A DNA stretch of 64,000 bases from Pseudomonas turukhanskensis (GCF_027922365.1 NZ_BSFN01000001.1:447671-511670); one strand, 5' to 3'. Shown: positions 18,246-27,052, counted from the stretch's first letter. Notes: generated by a model from the sequence alone, not told the origin. Program-made: numbers and translations.

Positions 18246-18707
18246 TCAATCCACTCGGTAAAACTCGATGCACACCTGGTCGTGGCTGGGGTAACTGACC
18301 TTGCCGATAAACAGGTGGCGCATGAGCCAGGCATAGCGCGGGCTGTCAGTGTGAAACTGCGGCGCGCAGCGGCAGCGATATTCACTTTCAGGCACTGGCC
18401 ATTGGCGCTGTGCCAGCCGCTGGCCTTCTTCGGTCAGCGTCAGTAGCCCGCGGTTGCGCACACCAATCACCGCACCGTCGTCACAGTGCAGGTGGTAGTG
18501 GGCATCGAGCACGCCGCTGCCGTCGTCGCGTTCCAGATAAAAGTCGGCACCGCCGGCGGGCACTTCCCCGGCCAGGCCCGGGCCTGCGAACCGGCCACCG
18601 AGAATCGGGTAGTCGATCCGCTGGCCCTGGTCGGTACGGCCGCGTTCAATGGCGGCACCGATGCGCACGCTCAGGTACATGGCCAATTGCAGGGCGGGCT
18701 CAGGCAT
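18246..18707 (-). CDS. Cytoplasmic DUF3237-family protein
   Basis: A 153-residue DUF3237 protein lacking a signal peptide. Core features match the exported paralogue at 14665: YPILGGRF, PAGGADFYLERDDG, YHLHCDDGAVI, SPRYAWLM and HLFIGKV. The function is unknown. Its start overlaps the end of the binding-protein gene by 8 bp (18700-18707), so the two are translationally coupled. A 247-bp gap to the porin (17999-18245) follows, in which I see no gene. Confidence 0.82.
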   Translation of the reverse strand: MPEPALQLAMYLSVRIGAAIERGRTDQGQRIDYPILGGRFAGPGLAGEVPAGGADFYLERDDGSGVLDAHYHLHCDDGAVIGVRNRGLLTLTEEGQRLAQRQWPVPESEYRCRCAPQFHTDSPRYAWLMRHLFIGKVSYPSHDQVCIEFYRVD

Positions 18708-19803
18708 CGGAGCGAATCCGGTTCCACAGCCGTGTCAGCAACCGTTGCGCGGCCAGTTTCGGTGGCTCGATCTGAAACAGCAGATGGCGGTCGGCCTCGG
18801 GCACGAACAGGTTTTTATCGGTGAGTAGCTGCGGGTCAATCAGCGCAGTACTCGCCGGGTTGGGGTTGGGGTAACCGATCTGATTGGTGATGCGTGCGAT
18901 CACTTCCGGGCGTAGCAGGTAGTCGATAAAGACGTGCGCTTGCTTAACGTTTTTTGCGCTTTTGGGTATGACCATATCGTCCGACCATTGCAGCGTGCCT
19001 TGGCGCGGCAAGGCCATACGGATATCAATGCCGTTGTTCGCGGCTGCCGCCATGGTGCGCGCAGCCAGCATGCCGCCCGACCAGCCAAGTGCTACGCAGA
19101 TATCACCATTGGCGAGGTCTTGCGGGTACTTGGCCGAGTTGAAATAACGCACATAGGGGCGGATGGATTTAATCAGGGCTTCGGCCTTGGCATAGTCGGC
19201 CGGGTTGCTGCTGCTCGGGTTCAGCCCCAGGTAGTGCAGCGCGATAGGCACCACCTCATCCGGGCTGTCGAGAATGGCCACGCCGCATTGGCTGAGCTTG
19301 GCGATGTTCTCGGGTTTGAACAGCAGGTCGTAGTCACGCATGTCGACGTCCTTACCCAGCACGGCTTCAACTTTGGCTTTGTTGTAGCCGAGCAAGGTGC
19401 TGCCCCACAGGTAGGGCACGGCGTAGCGGTTGCCGGGATCGAGCTGCTCGCGCTGCGCCATGAACGCCGGGTCGAGCTGGTTCCAGTGCGGCAGTTGCTG
19501 ACGGTCGAGCGGCTGCAGGGCATTGGCACCGACCAGATTGGGCACCTGGCTGCTGCTGGGGAACACCACGTCATAGCCCGCCGTACCCGTTAGAAGCTTG
19601 GCTTCGAGGGTCTGTGGACTGTCGAACACGTCGTAGAGCACATTGATGCCGGTCTGCGCTTTGAAGTCCTCCAGCACGTCCTTGGGCAGGTACTCGATCC
19701 AGTTGTAGATGCGCAGCTCGCCACCAATTTTTTCGGCATGGGCAACCATGCTGGCGCCACTCATCAGTAGTGCGAGCACGCTGTGTTTCAACACATTTTT
19801 CAT
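18700..19803 (-). CDS. PotF/SpuD-like periplasmic binding protein (orphan)
   Basis: A solute-binding protein of about 367 residues. The signal peptide ends near MVAHA and the mature part opens with ELRIYNWIEYLP, the polyamine-binder hallmark; [18 protein letters not shown] and [15 protein letters not shown] also fit. I start at ATG 19803, preceded by TTGGAG; the frame extends to 19827. It lies 20 bp after the serine hydrolase gene with no ABC ATPase or permease nearby. The ligand is likely the substrate or product of this operon's hydrolases, possibly an amine. Confidence 0.82.
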   Translation of the reverse strand: MKNVLKHSVLALLMSGASMVAHAEKIGGELRIYNWIEYLPKDVLEDFKAQTGINVLYDVFDSPQTLEAKLLTGTAGYDVVFPSSSQVPNLVGANALQPLDRQQLPHWNQLDPAFMAQREQLDPGNRYAVPYLWGSTLLGYNKAKVEAVLGKDVDMRDYDLLFKPENIAKLSQCGVAILDSPDEVVPIALHYLGLNPSSSNPADYAKAEALIKSIRPYVRYFNSAKYPQDLANGDICVALGWSGGMLAARTMAAAANNGIDIRMALPRQGTLQWSDDMVIPKSAKNVKQAHVFIDYLLRPEVIARITNQIGYPNPNPASTALIDPQLLTDKNLFVPEADRHLLFQIEPPKLAAQRLLTRLWNRIRSDA

Positions 19804-19823
19804 GGCAACTCCAAGGGGTTGGC

Positions 19824-21056
19824 TCATAGCGCCCTGGCCAGGGAACGGACTAGGCGCAAGGTATCGACATCCAGCACGCTCTCGGCAATCGGTAGTGAAG
19901 ATTGCTTGACGATGACCACCTGCTGGGCGAAATCGATATACAGAATCTGCCCATGGATGCCCACCGCCAGCAGCGCTTCACCGGGGTACACATACCACTG
20001 GCTTTTGTAGGTAGCGCCGGGGCTCCACTGCGCGAAGTTCTCGTTGGCGGCGTAAATGGCAGGGTCGCCACCTTGCAGCACGGACTCAATGGCGGCGGCT
20101 GGAATAAGCTGCTGCCCGTGCGCGTCGCCCTTGGCCAGCAGTAGCGAACCGAAGCGCGCCATATCGCGCAGAGTGGCATTGAAGCCCGCACCGGCGACGT
20201 TGCGGCCCCAGGGGTCGGCCACAAAAAAACCGTCGCGCTCGCAGCCCAAGCCCTGCCACACCTCGCGCAAATGCTCGGCGCAGCTACGCCCGCTGGCGCG
20301 CTCCATCACCCAGGCCAGGGCCTCGGTGGTTGCAGTGACGTAATGGAAGAAGCCGCCGTGCTCGCCATTCTTGCGGGTGGCCGGCAGGTATTCGTACAGC
20401 GACTGGCTGGCATTGATGCCGGGCGGCGGTACGGTGAGGCCGCAGGCATAGCCAAATTGAGAGCTGCCGGAGAGCGGGTCGTCGTAGACCTCGTCGTAGT
20501 CAATCGCCACGGCCATATCGAGTAGTTGGCGCACGCTCGCATCGCCAAATGCACTGCCGGTCAACTCCGGTACGTAGGTATTGGCCAGGGCGGATTCGCT
20601 CAGCTGGCCGGCGCCAACCATGCCTTCGGCCAGCACCCCGATCAGCGATTTGGTCACCGAAAACATGATGTGGCGTTTGTGCGCCTGGTGACCGTTGAAG
20701 TAGTCCTCTTGCAGCACCGCGCCGTTTTTCATCACCAGCCAGCCATCGGTGTAGCTGGCCTCAAGGTGCTGCTGCAGCGTGACGGTGTGGCCGGCAGCGC
20801 TCTCGAAGCTGAAGTCGGTCAGCGCTTGGCTGGCGCTGGCCAGCGGTGCACTCGGCTTGGCGCCGCGTTCCACGCTGATGCTTGGGCGAATGCGGCCCAA
20901 ATTATGAAAGGCCCAGCGGTTGTGGGGCGGGCTCATGAAGTTATGCCAGGTCACCCGGTGCTCGGCGGCGGGTGGAAAGCCCTGCATCAGCGTTGGGGTG
21001 GGTTCGGCACCCGCTTTATAAGCACCCAGCAGGGCCTGAGCGAACTCGCTATCCAT
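19824..21056 (-). CDS. Serine hydrolase, beta-lactamase / 6-aminohexanoate-dimer hydrolase (NylB-like) family
   Basis: A 410-residue class C beta-lactamase-fold enzyme. The S-x-x-K motif is Ser133-Val-Thr-Lys136 in MFSVTKSLIG and the likely Tyr base is in FFHYVTATTEALAW. The overall layout (DGWLVMKNG, EDYFNGH, YDEVYDDP) is that of NylB-type carboxylesterase/amide hydrolases rather than true beta-lactamases. No signal peptide is seen. It is the first gene of a minus-strand operon, divergent from TetR. The substrate is unknown; an amide or ester is likely. Confidence 0.82.
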   Translation of the reverse strand: MDSEFAQALLGAYKAGAEPTPTLMQGFPPAAEHRVTWHNFMSPPHNRWAFHNLGRIRPSISVERGAKPSAPLASASQALTDFSFESAAGHTVTLQQHLEASYTDGWLVMKNGAVLQEDYFNGHQAHKRHIMFSVTKSLIGVLAEGMVGAGQLSESALANTYVPELTGSAFGDASVRQLLDMAVAIDYDEVYDDPLSGSSQFGYACGLTVPPPGINASQSLYEYLPATRKNGEHGGFFHYVTATTEALAWVMERASGRSCAEHLREVWQGLGCERDGFFVADPWGRNVAGAGFNATLRDMARFGSLLLAKGDAHGQQLIPAAAIESVLQGGDPAIYAANENFAQWSPGATYKSQWYVYPGEALLAVGIHGQILYIDFAQQVVIVKQSSLPIAESVLDVDTLRLVRSLARAL

Positions 21057-21086
21057 GGGGCATGTCTCGTCGTTGGCGATGACATG

Positions 21087-21150
21087 TTTTATTCATATAA
21101 AAAGTTATAGTCAACTAAAAATATTGACCGCGTTCTAAATTTACCTAGAA
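21087..21150. promoter_or_regulatory. AT-rich divergent promoter region with palindromes (candidate TetR operators)
   Basis: Between the serine hydrolase start (21056) and the TetR start (21187) are TTTTAT-N4-ATAAAA (21087-21102), TAGT-CA-ACTA (21108-21117) and TTCTA-N8-TAGAA (21133-21150). Any of them could bind the TetR protein. Assignment is by symmetry and location only. Confidence 0.45.
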
Positions 21151-21186
21151 TCAGCCACTTATCAGCTTGGCTCAGGAGGGCGTGGC

Positions 21187-21783
21187 GTGAGTGGTTTACG
21201 GCAACGACAAAAAAAGGCGCGCAGGGAAGCGATTGTCACAGCGGCGCTGGGGCTTTTCGAAACGCAGGGTTATGCGGCCACGACGGTGGAGCAGATTGCG
21301 GTGCAGGCCGGGGTGTCGACGCCAACGGTGTTCAACTACTTCGGCAGCAAACAGGAAATACTCCTGGCCCTGGTGGAGCATGCCGACAAACAAGCCATCA
21401 TTGACGCGCGCTCGCAGATTCCTGATTTCGATAACGCCGTGGATGCCATGTGCCACCTCGAATCGCTGATCGTGCGCCATGAACTGAGCGTCCTTCCGCC
21501 AGCCATCTGGCGAGAACTTTCCCCACTCAGCATGGCGACCACGCCCCCCGATCAGGACTTCAACGCCGGGCTGGTGCGCGAGATCGCCAGCCTGCTGCGC
21601 GAACTGCAAGAACGGAAAATGCTCAGCACCACGGTGGATGTCGACTTCGTCGCCTACTTCCTCAACGACTACAGCTCCATGTTGTTTATGCGCCTGGTGC
21701 AAGACGACGTGCCGGACTTCGACGCCCACGCCCAGCGCATCCGCCAACTGACCCAGACCCTGTTCGACGGGTTGAAACCCTGA
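21187..21783 (+). CDS. TetR-family transcriptional regulator
   Basis: A 198-residue repressor of normal TetR length. The N-terminal helix-turn-helix is plain (REAIVTAALGLFETQGYAAT, then AVQAGVSTPTVFNYFGSKQE). The start is GTG 21187, set by AGGAGGG at 21174-21180. It probably controls the divergent hydrolase/binding protein/porin operon. The ligand is unknown. Confidence 0.9.
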   Translation: MSGLRQRQKKARREAIVTAALGLFETQGYAATTVEQIAVQAGVSTPTVFNYFGSKQEILLALVEHADKQAIIDARSQIPDFDNAVDAMCHLESLIVRHELSVLPPAIWRELSPLSMATTPPDQDFNAGLVREIASLLRELQERKMLSTTVDVDFVAYFLNDYSSMLFMRLVQDDVPDFDAHAQRIRQLTQTLFDGLKP

Positions 21784-21826
21784 CCGCCTCTTGCGGCTCG
21801 CGCTCCCCGCGCTAGCCGCCTGTAGA

Positions 21827-21850
21827 ACGCCACGCGAGAGGCGTTTTTTT
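21827..21850 (+). terminator. Rho-independent terminator after tetR
   Basis: An ACGCC / GGCGT stem with an 8-base loop is followed by eight T residues, 44 bp after the tetR stop. Confidence 0.65.
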
Positions 21851-22093
21851 GCCGCCCAAGCCTTTTGGCCATGATTTGTGAGCGTCGTGGTTGGAGGGCG
21901 TGGGCGGATTTTTGCTGGGAAGAAAGGTATCTAAAACAAGTCGCAGCGGGCTCGGTATGCCATTTCTCGACTCGGACTTTCCAACAATTTCCTGATCCGC
22001 GGAGATATCAAGGCTTCATGATTAGGGGGGCCATCCTGGAACTGCTGGATAAGCCTAGGCACTAGTATTCATGTCCGTATAAAAAGTGCGGAA
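21851..22093. other. Intergenic, no gene recognised
   Basis: A 66-codon open frame crosses this stretch but has no convincing start site or recognisable sequence. No repeat or integrase remnant is seen although it adjoins a tRNA gene. Confidence 0.5.
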
Positions 22094-22125
22094 ACAAAAA
22101 AGCCCCAGGCATTCACCTGGGGCTT
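22094..22125 (-). terminator. Terminator of the tRNA-Arg transcript
   Basis: On the minus strand AAGCCCCAGG...CCTGGGGCTT forms a strong stem followed by a T run (TTTTTTG), just downstream of the tRNA CCA end. Confidence 0.85.
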
Positions 22126-22136
22126 TCTCATTTAGT

Positions 22137-22213
22137 TGGTGCACCAGGCGGGATTCGAACCCACGACCCCTGCCTTCGGAGGGCAGTACTCTATCCAGCT
22201 GAGCTACTGGTGC
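22137..22213 (-). tRNA. tRNA-Arg (anticodon CCG)
   Basis: A 77-nt cloverleaf on the minus strand: acceptor GCACCAG / CTGGTGC, D-arm GCTC...GAGT, anticodon arm CTGCC-CTCCGAA-GGCAG with anticodon CCG (reads CGG), T-arm with TTCGAAT, and an encoded CCA end. Confidence 0.97.
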
Positions 22214-22260
22214 AGCGCGGCGCCATGATACGCATGTCGCTCGCAGGCGTCCATGGCGGG

Positions 22261-22410
22261 CGTTTTGTTCGCTTTATCAAACGAAAGTACTAATCCTTGC
22301 GCTTGCCTGATCAAAAAAACACCAGCTTTTAAGGTTTTTCGTACATTTTTTCGAACATCCTATTGCCCTTTAGCGGTGACGACCCTAGGATTCGTTTGAG
22401 ATTTCAAACG
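22261..22410. promoter_or_regulatory. gabD upstream region with repeated TCAAACG half-sites
   Basis: The 371-bp region before gabD (22214-22584) holds no gene. It contains a perfect palindrome CGTTTGA-GATT-TCAAACG at 22393-22410 and a looser, wider-spaced pair CGTTTTG...TCAAACG at 22261-22283. The shared TCAAACG suggests a regulator binding twice. This is inference from symmetry. Confidence 0.4.
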
Positions 22411-22584
22411 CCCTCGACGCTCACAGCCCAAGACCGAACCCAGCGATCTTTGGCTGTTCCAAAAGCCCGTCATCAGCGCTCAATCCGTTCCAGGTGTCAT
22501 CCACTATTCTTCGTTGCAGCTCGCGCTGCGACGACTTACAACAATTTTGCCTGTCGCCATGGCGGCGGGCTAAAGGAGACGGCT

Positions 22585-24033
22585 ATGCAACTCAAAGACG
22601 CTCAATTGTTTCGCCAGCAAGCCTTTATCGACGGCGCGTGGGTAGACGCGGACAGCGGCCAGACCATCAAGGTCAACAACCCGGCCACCAACGAGATTCT
22701 CGGCACCGTGCCGAAAATGGGCGGCGCTGAAACCAAACGTGCCATCGAAGCCGCTGAAAAAGCCTTGCCGGGCTGGCGTTCGCTGACGGCCAAAGAGCGC
22801 GCGAACAAGCTGCGTCGCTGGTTTGAGTTGATGATTGAAAACCAGGACGACCTCGGTCGCCTGATGACCCTCGAGCAGGGCAAGCCGTTGGCCGAAGCCA
22901 AGGGCGAAATCGCTTACGCTGCTTCTTTCCTGGAGTGGTTCGCCGAAGAAGCCAAGCGTGTGTATGGCGACGTCATTCCGGGCCACCAGCCGGACAAGCG
23001 TCTGCTGGTGCTCAAGCAGCCCATCGGTGTTACCGCCGCCATCACGCCGTGGAACTTCCCGGCGGCGATGATCACCCGTAAAGCCGGCCCGGCCCTGGCC
23101 GCCGGTTGCACCATGGTGCTCAAGCCTGCCAGCCAGACCCCGTACTCCGCCCTGGCCCTGGCCGTACTGGCCGAGCGTGCTGGCATTCCGAAAGGCGTGT
23201 TCAGCGTGGTGACCGGTAGCGCCGGCGATATTGGCAGCGAACTGACCAGCAACCCGATCGTGCGCAAACTGTCGTTCACCGGCTCGACTGAAATCGGTCG
23301 TCAGCTGATGGCTGAATGCGCCCACGACATCAAGAAAGTGTCGCTGGAGCTTGGCGGTAACGCGCCGTTCATCGTGTTCGATGATGCTGATCTGGACGCT
23401 GCCGTTGAAGGCGCGCTGATCTCCAAATACCGCAACAACGGCCAGACCTGCGTCTGCGCCAACCGTCTGTACATTCAAGACAGCGTGTACGACGCATTCG
23501 TGGAAAAACTGAAAGTGGCCGTCGCCAAGCTGAAGATCGGCAACGGTCTGGAAGACGGCACCACCACCGGCCCGCTGATCGACAACAAGGCCGTGGCCAA
23601 GGTTGAAGAACACATTGCCGACGCCCTGAGCAAAGGCGCGAAAATCGTCTTCGGCGGCAAGGCCCACAGCCTGGGTGGCAGCTTCTTCGAGCCGACCATC
23701 CTGGTCGACGTGCCGAAGAACGCCGCAGTTGCCAAAGAAGAGACCTTCGGCCCGCTGGCGCCGCTGTTCCGGTTTAAAGACGAGGCCGATGTGATCGCCC
23801 AGGCGAACGACACCGAGTTCGGTCTGGCTTCGTACTTCTATGCCCGCGACCTGGGTCGTGTGTTCCGTGTCGCCGAAGCGTTGGAGTACGGCATGGTGGG
23901 TATCAACACCGGCCTGATCTCGAACGAAGTGGCGCCGTTTGGCGGTATCAAGGCGTCTGGCTTGGGCCGTGAAGGCTCCAAGTACGGCATCGAGGACTAC
24001 CTGGAAATCAAATACCTCTGCCTGGGTGTGTAA
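22585..24033 (+). CDS. gabD: Succinate-semialdehyde dehydrogenase (NADP+)
   Basis: A 482-residue aldehyde dehydrogenase completing GABA degradation by oxidising succinate semialdehyde to succinate. Catalytic Cys289 lies in NNGQTCVCANRL with the second cysteine two residues on, as is usual for GabD; Glu255 is in LELGGNAPF and the cofactor motif is FTGSTEIG. ATG 22585 follows AAAGGAGAC. It lies 349 bp upstream of gabT on the same strand. Confidence 0.95.
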   Translation: MQLKDAQLFRQQAFIDGAWVDADSGQTIKVNNPATNEILGTVPKMGGAETKRAIEAAEKALPGWRSLTAKERANKLRRWFELMIENQDDLGRLMTLEQGKPLAEAKGEIAYAASFLEWFAEEAKRVYGDVIPGHQPDKRLLVLKQPIGVTAAITPWNFPAAMITRKAGPALAAGCTMVLKPASQTPYSALALAVLAERAGIPKGVFSVVTGSAGDIGSELTSNPIVRKLSFTGSTEIGRQLMAECAHDIKKVSLELGGNAPFIVFDDADLDAAVEGALISKYRNNGQTCVCANRLYIQDSVYDAFVEKLKVAVAKLKIGNGLEDGTTTGPLIDNKAVAKVEEHIADALSKGAKIVFGGKAHSLGGSFFEPTILVDVPKNAAVAKEETFGPLAPLFRFKDEADVIAQANDTEFGLASYFYARDLGRVFRVAEALEYGMVGINTGLISNEVAPFGGIKASGLGREGSKYGIEDYLEIKYLCLGV

Positions 24034-24381
24034 CTAATCGACCTTCGGGTCGTAGGCCATACTGCGTTGAAATGCTGCCTCAGATGCTCACGTACGAATG
24101 TACGCTGCGCTTTTCGCCGGCATTTCGCCTTGTCTGGCCTTAGCCCCAAAGCTCTCGAGCGGCATTAAGCCCAAGAGCACAAAGAGCAAAAGCATCAAGA
24201 AGTGATTGAAGTACCCCGGGGTGGAACCAAAGAGCCGGCCCACCCGGGCACGCAGCACCGTAATAAAGAACCTGAGCAACTGGCAGGCGCCGCAGTCGAT
24301 CATCGAATGCTGCGCGCGCCCTTCCCGGTTGCGTTTATATCCCACTGCGCCGCCCGATCAGCGGCGAATGAGGAACGCACC
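24034..24381 (+). other. 348-bp gabD-gabT spacer containing a repeat-like element
   Basis: No gene is seen. The first part (about 24057-24142, ACTGCGTTGAAATGCTGCC through CGCCTTGTCTGGCCTTAGCC) resembles an intergenic element I recall from several Pseudomonas genomes; this recollection is unchecked. The remainder carries no feature I can name apart from the gabT start region. Confidence 0.45.
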
Positions 24382-25662
24382 ATGAGCAAGACGAACGAAT
24401 CCCTGATGCAACGCCGCATTGCCGCCGTACCGCGCGGTGTGGGCCAGATTCACCCGATTTTCGCCGAGCGCGCCGAGAACGCCACCGTCTGGGACGTGGA
24501 AGGCCGTGAGTTTATCGACTTCGCCGGCGGTATCGCCGTGCTCAACACCGGCCACCTGCACCCCAAAGTGGTTGCGGCGGTGCAAGAGCAACTGACCAAG
24601 CTGTCGCACACCTGTTTCCAGGTGCTGGCGTACGAACCCTACGTAGAACTGTGCGAAGAAATCGCCAAGCGCGTACCGGGTGATTTCGCCAAGAAAACCC
24701 TGCTGGTGACCTCCGGTTCCGAAGCGGTGGAAAACGCCGTGAAGATCGCCCGTGCCGCCACCGGCCGTGCTGGCGTAATCGCCTTCACCGGCGCTTACCA
24801 CGGCCGCACCATGATGACCCTGAGCCTCACTGGTAAAGTGGTGCCGTACTCCGCTGGCATGGGCCTGATGCCTGCCGGTGTGTACCGCGCCCAGTCGCCG
24901 TGCGAGCTGCACGGTGTGAGCGAAGACGAGTCCATCGCGAGCATCGAGCGCATTTTCAAGAACGATGCACAGCCGTCCGACATCGCCGCCATCATCATCG
25001 AGCCGGTACAGGGCGAAGGTGGTTTCTACACTAACTCCAAAGCCTTTATGCAGCGCCTGCGTGCCCTGTGCGACCAGCACGGCATTCTGTTGATCGCGGA
25101 CGAAGTGCAAACCGGCGCTGGCCGTACCGGCACCTTCTTCGCCACCGAGCAGTTGGGCGTGATTCCGGACCTGACCACGTTCGCCAAATCCGTTGGCGGC
25201 GGTTTCCCGATTTCCGGCGTCAGCGGTAAAGCCGAAATCATGGACGCCATCGCACCGGGCGGCCTCGGCGGCACCTACGCCGGTAGCCCGATTGCCTGCG
25301 CCGCGGCCCTGGCTGTGCTGAAAGTGTTCGACGAAGAAAAACTGCTGGAACGCTCGCAAGCCCTGGGCGAACGCCTGAAGGCTGGTCTGCGCGACATCCA
25401 GGCCAAGCACAAGGTGATTGGTGATGTTCGTGGCCTGGGTTCGATGATCGCTATCGAGCTGTTCGAAGGCGGCGACACCCACAAGCCGGCGGCTGAGCTG
25501 GTTGGCAAGATCGTGGCGCGCGCACGCGAAAAAGGCCTGATCCTGCTGTCTTGCGGCACCTACTACAACGTCATCCGCTTCCTGATGCCGGTTACCATTC
25601 CTGAGGCGCAACTGGACAAAGGCCTGGCCATTGTCGCTGAGTGCTTCGACGAACTCGCCTAG
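24382..25662 (+). CDS. gabT: 4-Aminobutyrate aminotransferase
   Basis: A 426-residue class III PLP aminotransferase that converts GABA and 2-oxoglutarate to succinate semialdehyde and glutamate (also 5-aminovalerate in pseudomonads). PLP lysine is Lys269 in TFAKSVGGG; Asp240 in LLIADEVQTG binds the pyridine nitrogen; SGSEAVENA contacts the phosphate. It pairs with gabD, whose substrate it makes. A terminator follows. Confidence 0.95.
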   Translation: MSKTNESLMQRRIAAVPRGVGQIHPIFAERAENATVWDVEGREFIDFAGGIAVLNTGHLHPKVVAAVQEQLTKLSHTCFQVLAYEPYVELCEEIAKRVPGDFAKKTLLVTSGSEAVENAVKIARAATGRAGVIAFTGAYHGRTMMTLSLTGKVVPYSAGMGLMPAGVYRAQSPCELHGVSEDESIASIERIFKNDAQPSDIAAIIIEPVQGEGGFYTNSKAFMQRLRALCDQHGILLIADEVQTGAGRTGTFFATEQLGVIPDLTTFAKSVGGGFPISGVSGKAEIMDAIAPGGLGGTYAGSPIACAAALAVLKVFDEEKLLERSQALGERLKAGLRDIQAKHKVIGDVRGLGSMIAIELFEGGDTHKPAAELVGKIVARAREKGLILLSCGTYYNVIRFLMPVTIPEAQLDKGLAIVAECFDELA

Positions 25663-25685
25663 GGCTCACCAGCTCGGCAAGTTTG

Positions 25686-25712
25686 AGACCCGCTTCGGCG
25701 GGTCTTTTTTTT
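25686..25712 (+). terminator. Rho-independent terminator after gabT
   Basis: AGACCCGC-TTCG-GCGGGTCT is a perfect 8-bp stem with a stable tetraloop, followed by a T run. Confidence 0.92.
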
Positions 25713-25801
25713 GCCTGTTTTTATCCAATGGCCATGCGACAAATGGAGTGTTGGCGAGGGGTCATCCCGTTGGCTAAGGTGTGCGCTTAAGGAGGAAGTC
25801 G

Positions 25802-27052
25802 ATGACCAAGGATTTCAAAGCTGCACCGCGCATTGTGATAGCCGCGCAAGACCCGTGGACGCGGGCGCTATTGGGGCAGCTGCTGGGAAACGTGCGCTGT
25901 GATGCCCAGCTGCTGCAGTTCGCCGATGGTAGCAGCGCGCTGGAGGCCTGCCGCAAACGCCTGCCGGACCTGGTGATTGCTGAGTGGGCATTGCCGGGCC
26001 TCAATGGCCTGGATTTTCTCGGTGAGATTCGCCGCCTGCAGCGCAAACCGCCGCTGCCCTTCATTCTGATGACCGACCGCACCGACAGCGCCAGCGTGCG
26101 CGAAGTGCTGCCATTGGCGCCCACCATGTACCTGGTACACCCCTTCAACATGGACAAACTGCAACAGCGCCTGCGCGACCTGTTGCTGGCGCCGGGCCAG
26201 GAGGTGTTCTGCGAGCTGCCGAGCCTGGCGCCGGAACAAAGTCTGGACGCCTTTCTGGAAGGGCGGCGCAATCTGTCGGATGGCGCACCGCTGCTGGATG
26301 AGGTCAAAGACGCCTTGAGCCTGGCCCTCGACCCGAACGAGCTGGACCTGGATGTGTTGGAGCAGCGCTTTATCCGCGACCCGCAGATTAACGCCCGCCT
26401 GATTGCGGCGGCCAACAGCGCGGCCCAGCACATGGGCCGGCCTTGCCAGACCCTGGGCCAGGCGCTGCCGCGATTGGGCGTGGCTCATAGCATCAACCTG
26501 GTGATGGGCATGGCGCTGCAACGCAGCACCAGCCTGGAAGACCCGCGCCTGGCCGAACAGGCTGCGCATTTCTGGGGCTTGTCCCAGCGCACGGCCGACT
26601 ACGCGCGGCAACTGGCAGAGGAACAGGGCATCGACGCCGAACGCTGCTACTGCGCCGGTCTGCTGCATAGCATCGGCGACCTGGCGCTGCTGCGTTGCTT
26701 GCAGAATTGGTTGCTGGCCAGCGGCACGCTGGAGGACGAGGCCATTGTCAAAGCCTTGCGCAAATTCGGTGCTGGTTTTGGGTCGGCGTTGCGCGCGCGC
26801 TGGCGGTTGCCGCTGGAGCTGCGCGAGTTGATCGCCGCCACTTACCTGCTGACCGGCGTGTACGGGCGTGAATCACTGGTGATGAACCTGGCGGCGCAAA
26901 TGGCGCGCTGGCCGGATGAGCAGCCGCTTAAAGACCTTGCCGCGAGCAAGGCGGCGCAGCAATTGAACGTGAACGAGCGCAAGCTGCAAAGCATGATGCC
27001 GGCGCGGGTGGTGGCTGCGCCTGAGCCGGTTGGGGAGACGCAAACGTCGTAG
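25802..27052 (+). CDS. HDOD-domain protein with degenerate receiver domain
   Basis: A 416-residue signalling protein. Residues 10-130 have the receiver fold, but the phosphoacceptor position is Glu61 (DLVIAEWALPG) instead of Asp, and the usual Lys before Pro-Phe is His (LVHPFN). It should therefore not be phosphorylated normally and may mimic the active state. Residues about 150-360 form an HDOD domain (CAGLLHSIGDLALLR region). The output is unknown. AAGGAGG at 25789-25795 sets the start. It stands alone between gabT and the quinone reductase. Confidence 0.82.
   Translation: MTKDFKAAPRIVIAAQDPWTRALLGQLLGNVRCDAQLLQFADGSSALEACRKRLPDLVIAEWALPGLNGLDFLGEIRRLQRKPPLPFILMTDRTDSASVREVLPLAPTMYLVHPFNMDKLQQRLRDLLLAPGQEVFCELPSLAPEQSLDAFLEGRRNLSDGAPLLDEVKDALSLALDPNELDLDVLEQRFIRDPQINARLIAAANSAAQHMGRPCQTLGQALPRLGVAHSINLVMGMALQRSTSLEDPRLAEQAAHFWGLSQRTADYARQLAEEQGIDAERCYCAGLLHSIGDLALLRCLQNWLLASGTLEDEAIVKALRKFGAGFGSALRARWRLPLELRELIAATYLLTGVYGRESLVMNLAAQMARWPDEQPLKDLAASKAAQQLNVNERKLQSMMPARVVAAPEPVGETQTS

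Noticed and set aside
19824..21056. Antibiotic beta-lactamase
   Set aside because: SxxK is present but there is no signal peptide, and the overall sequence resembles NylB-type esterase/amidase.
21851..22213. Integration site or phage remnant next to tRNA-Arg
   Set aside because: No integrase, no direct repeat of the tRNA end seen, and flanking genes look native.
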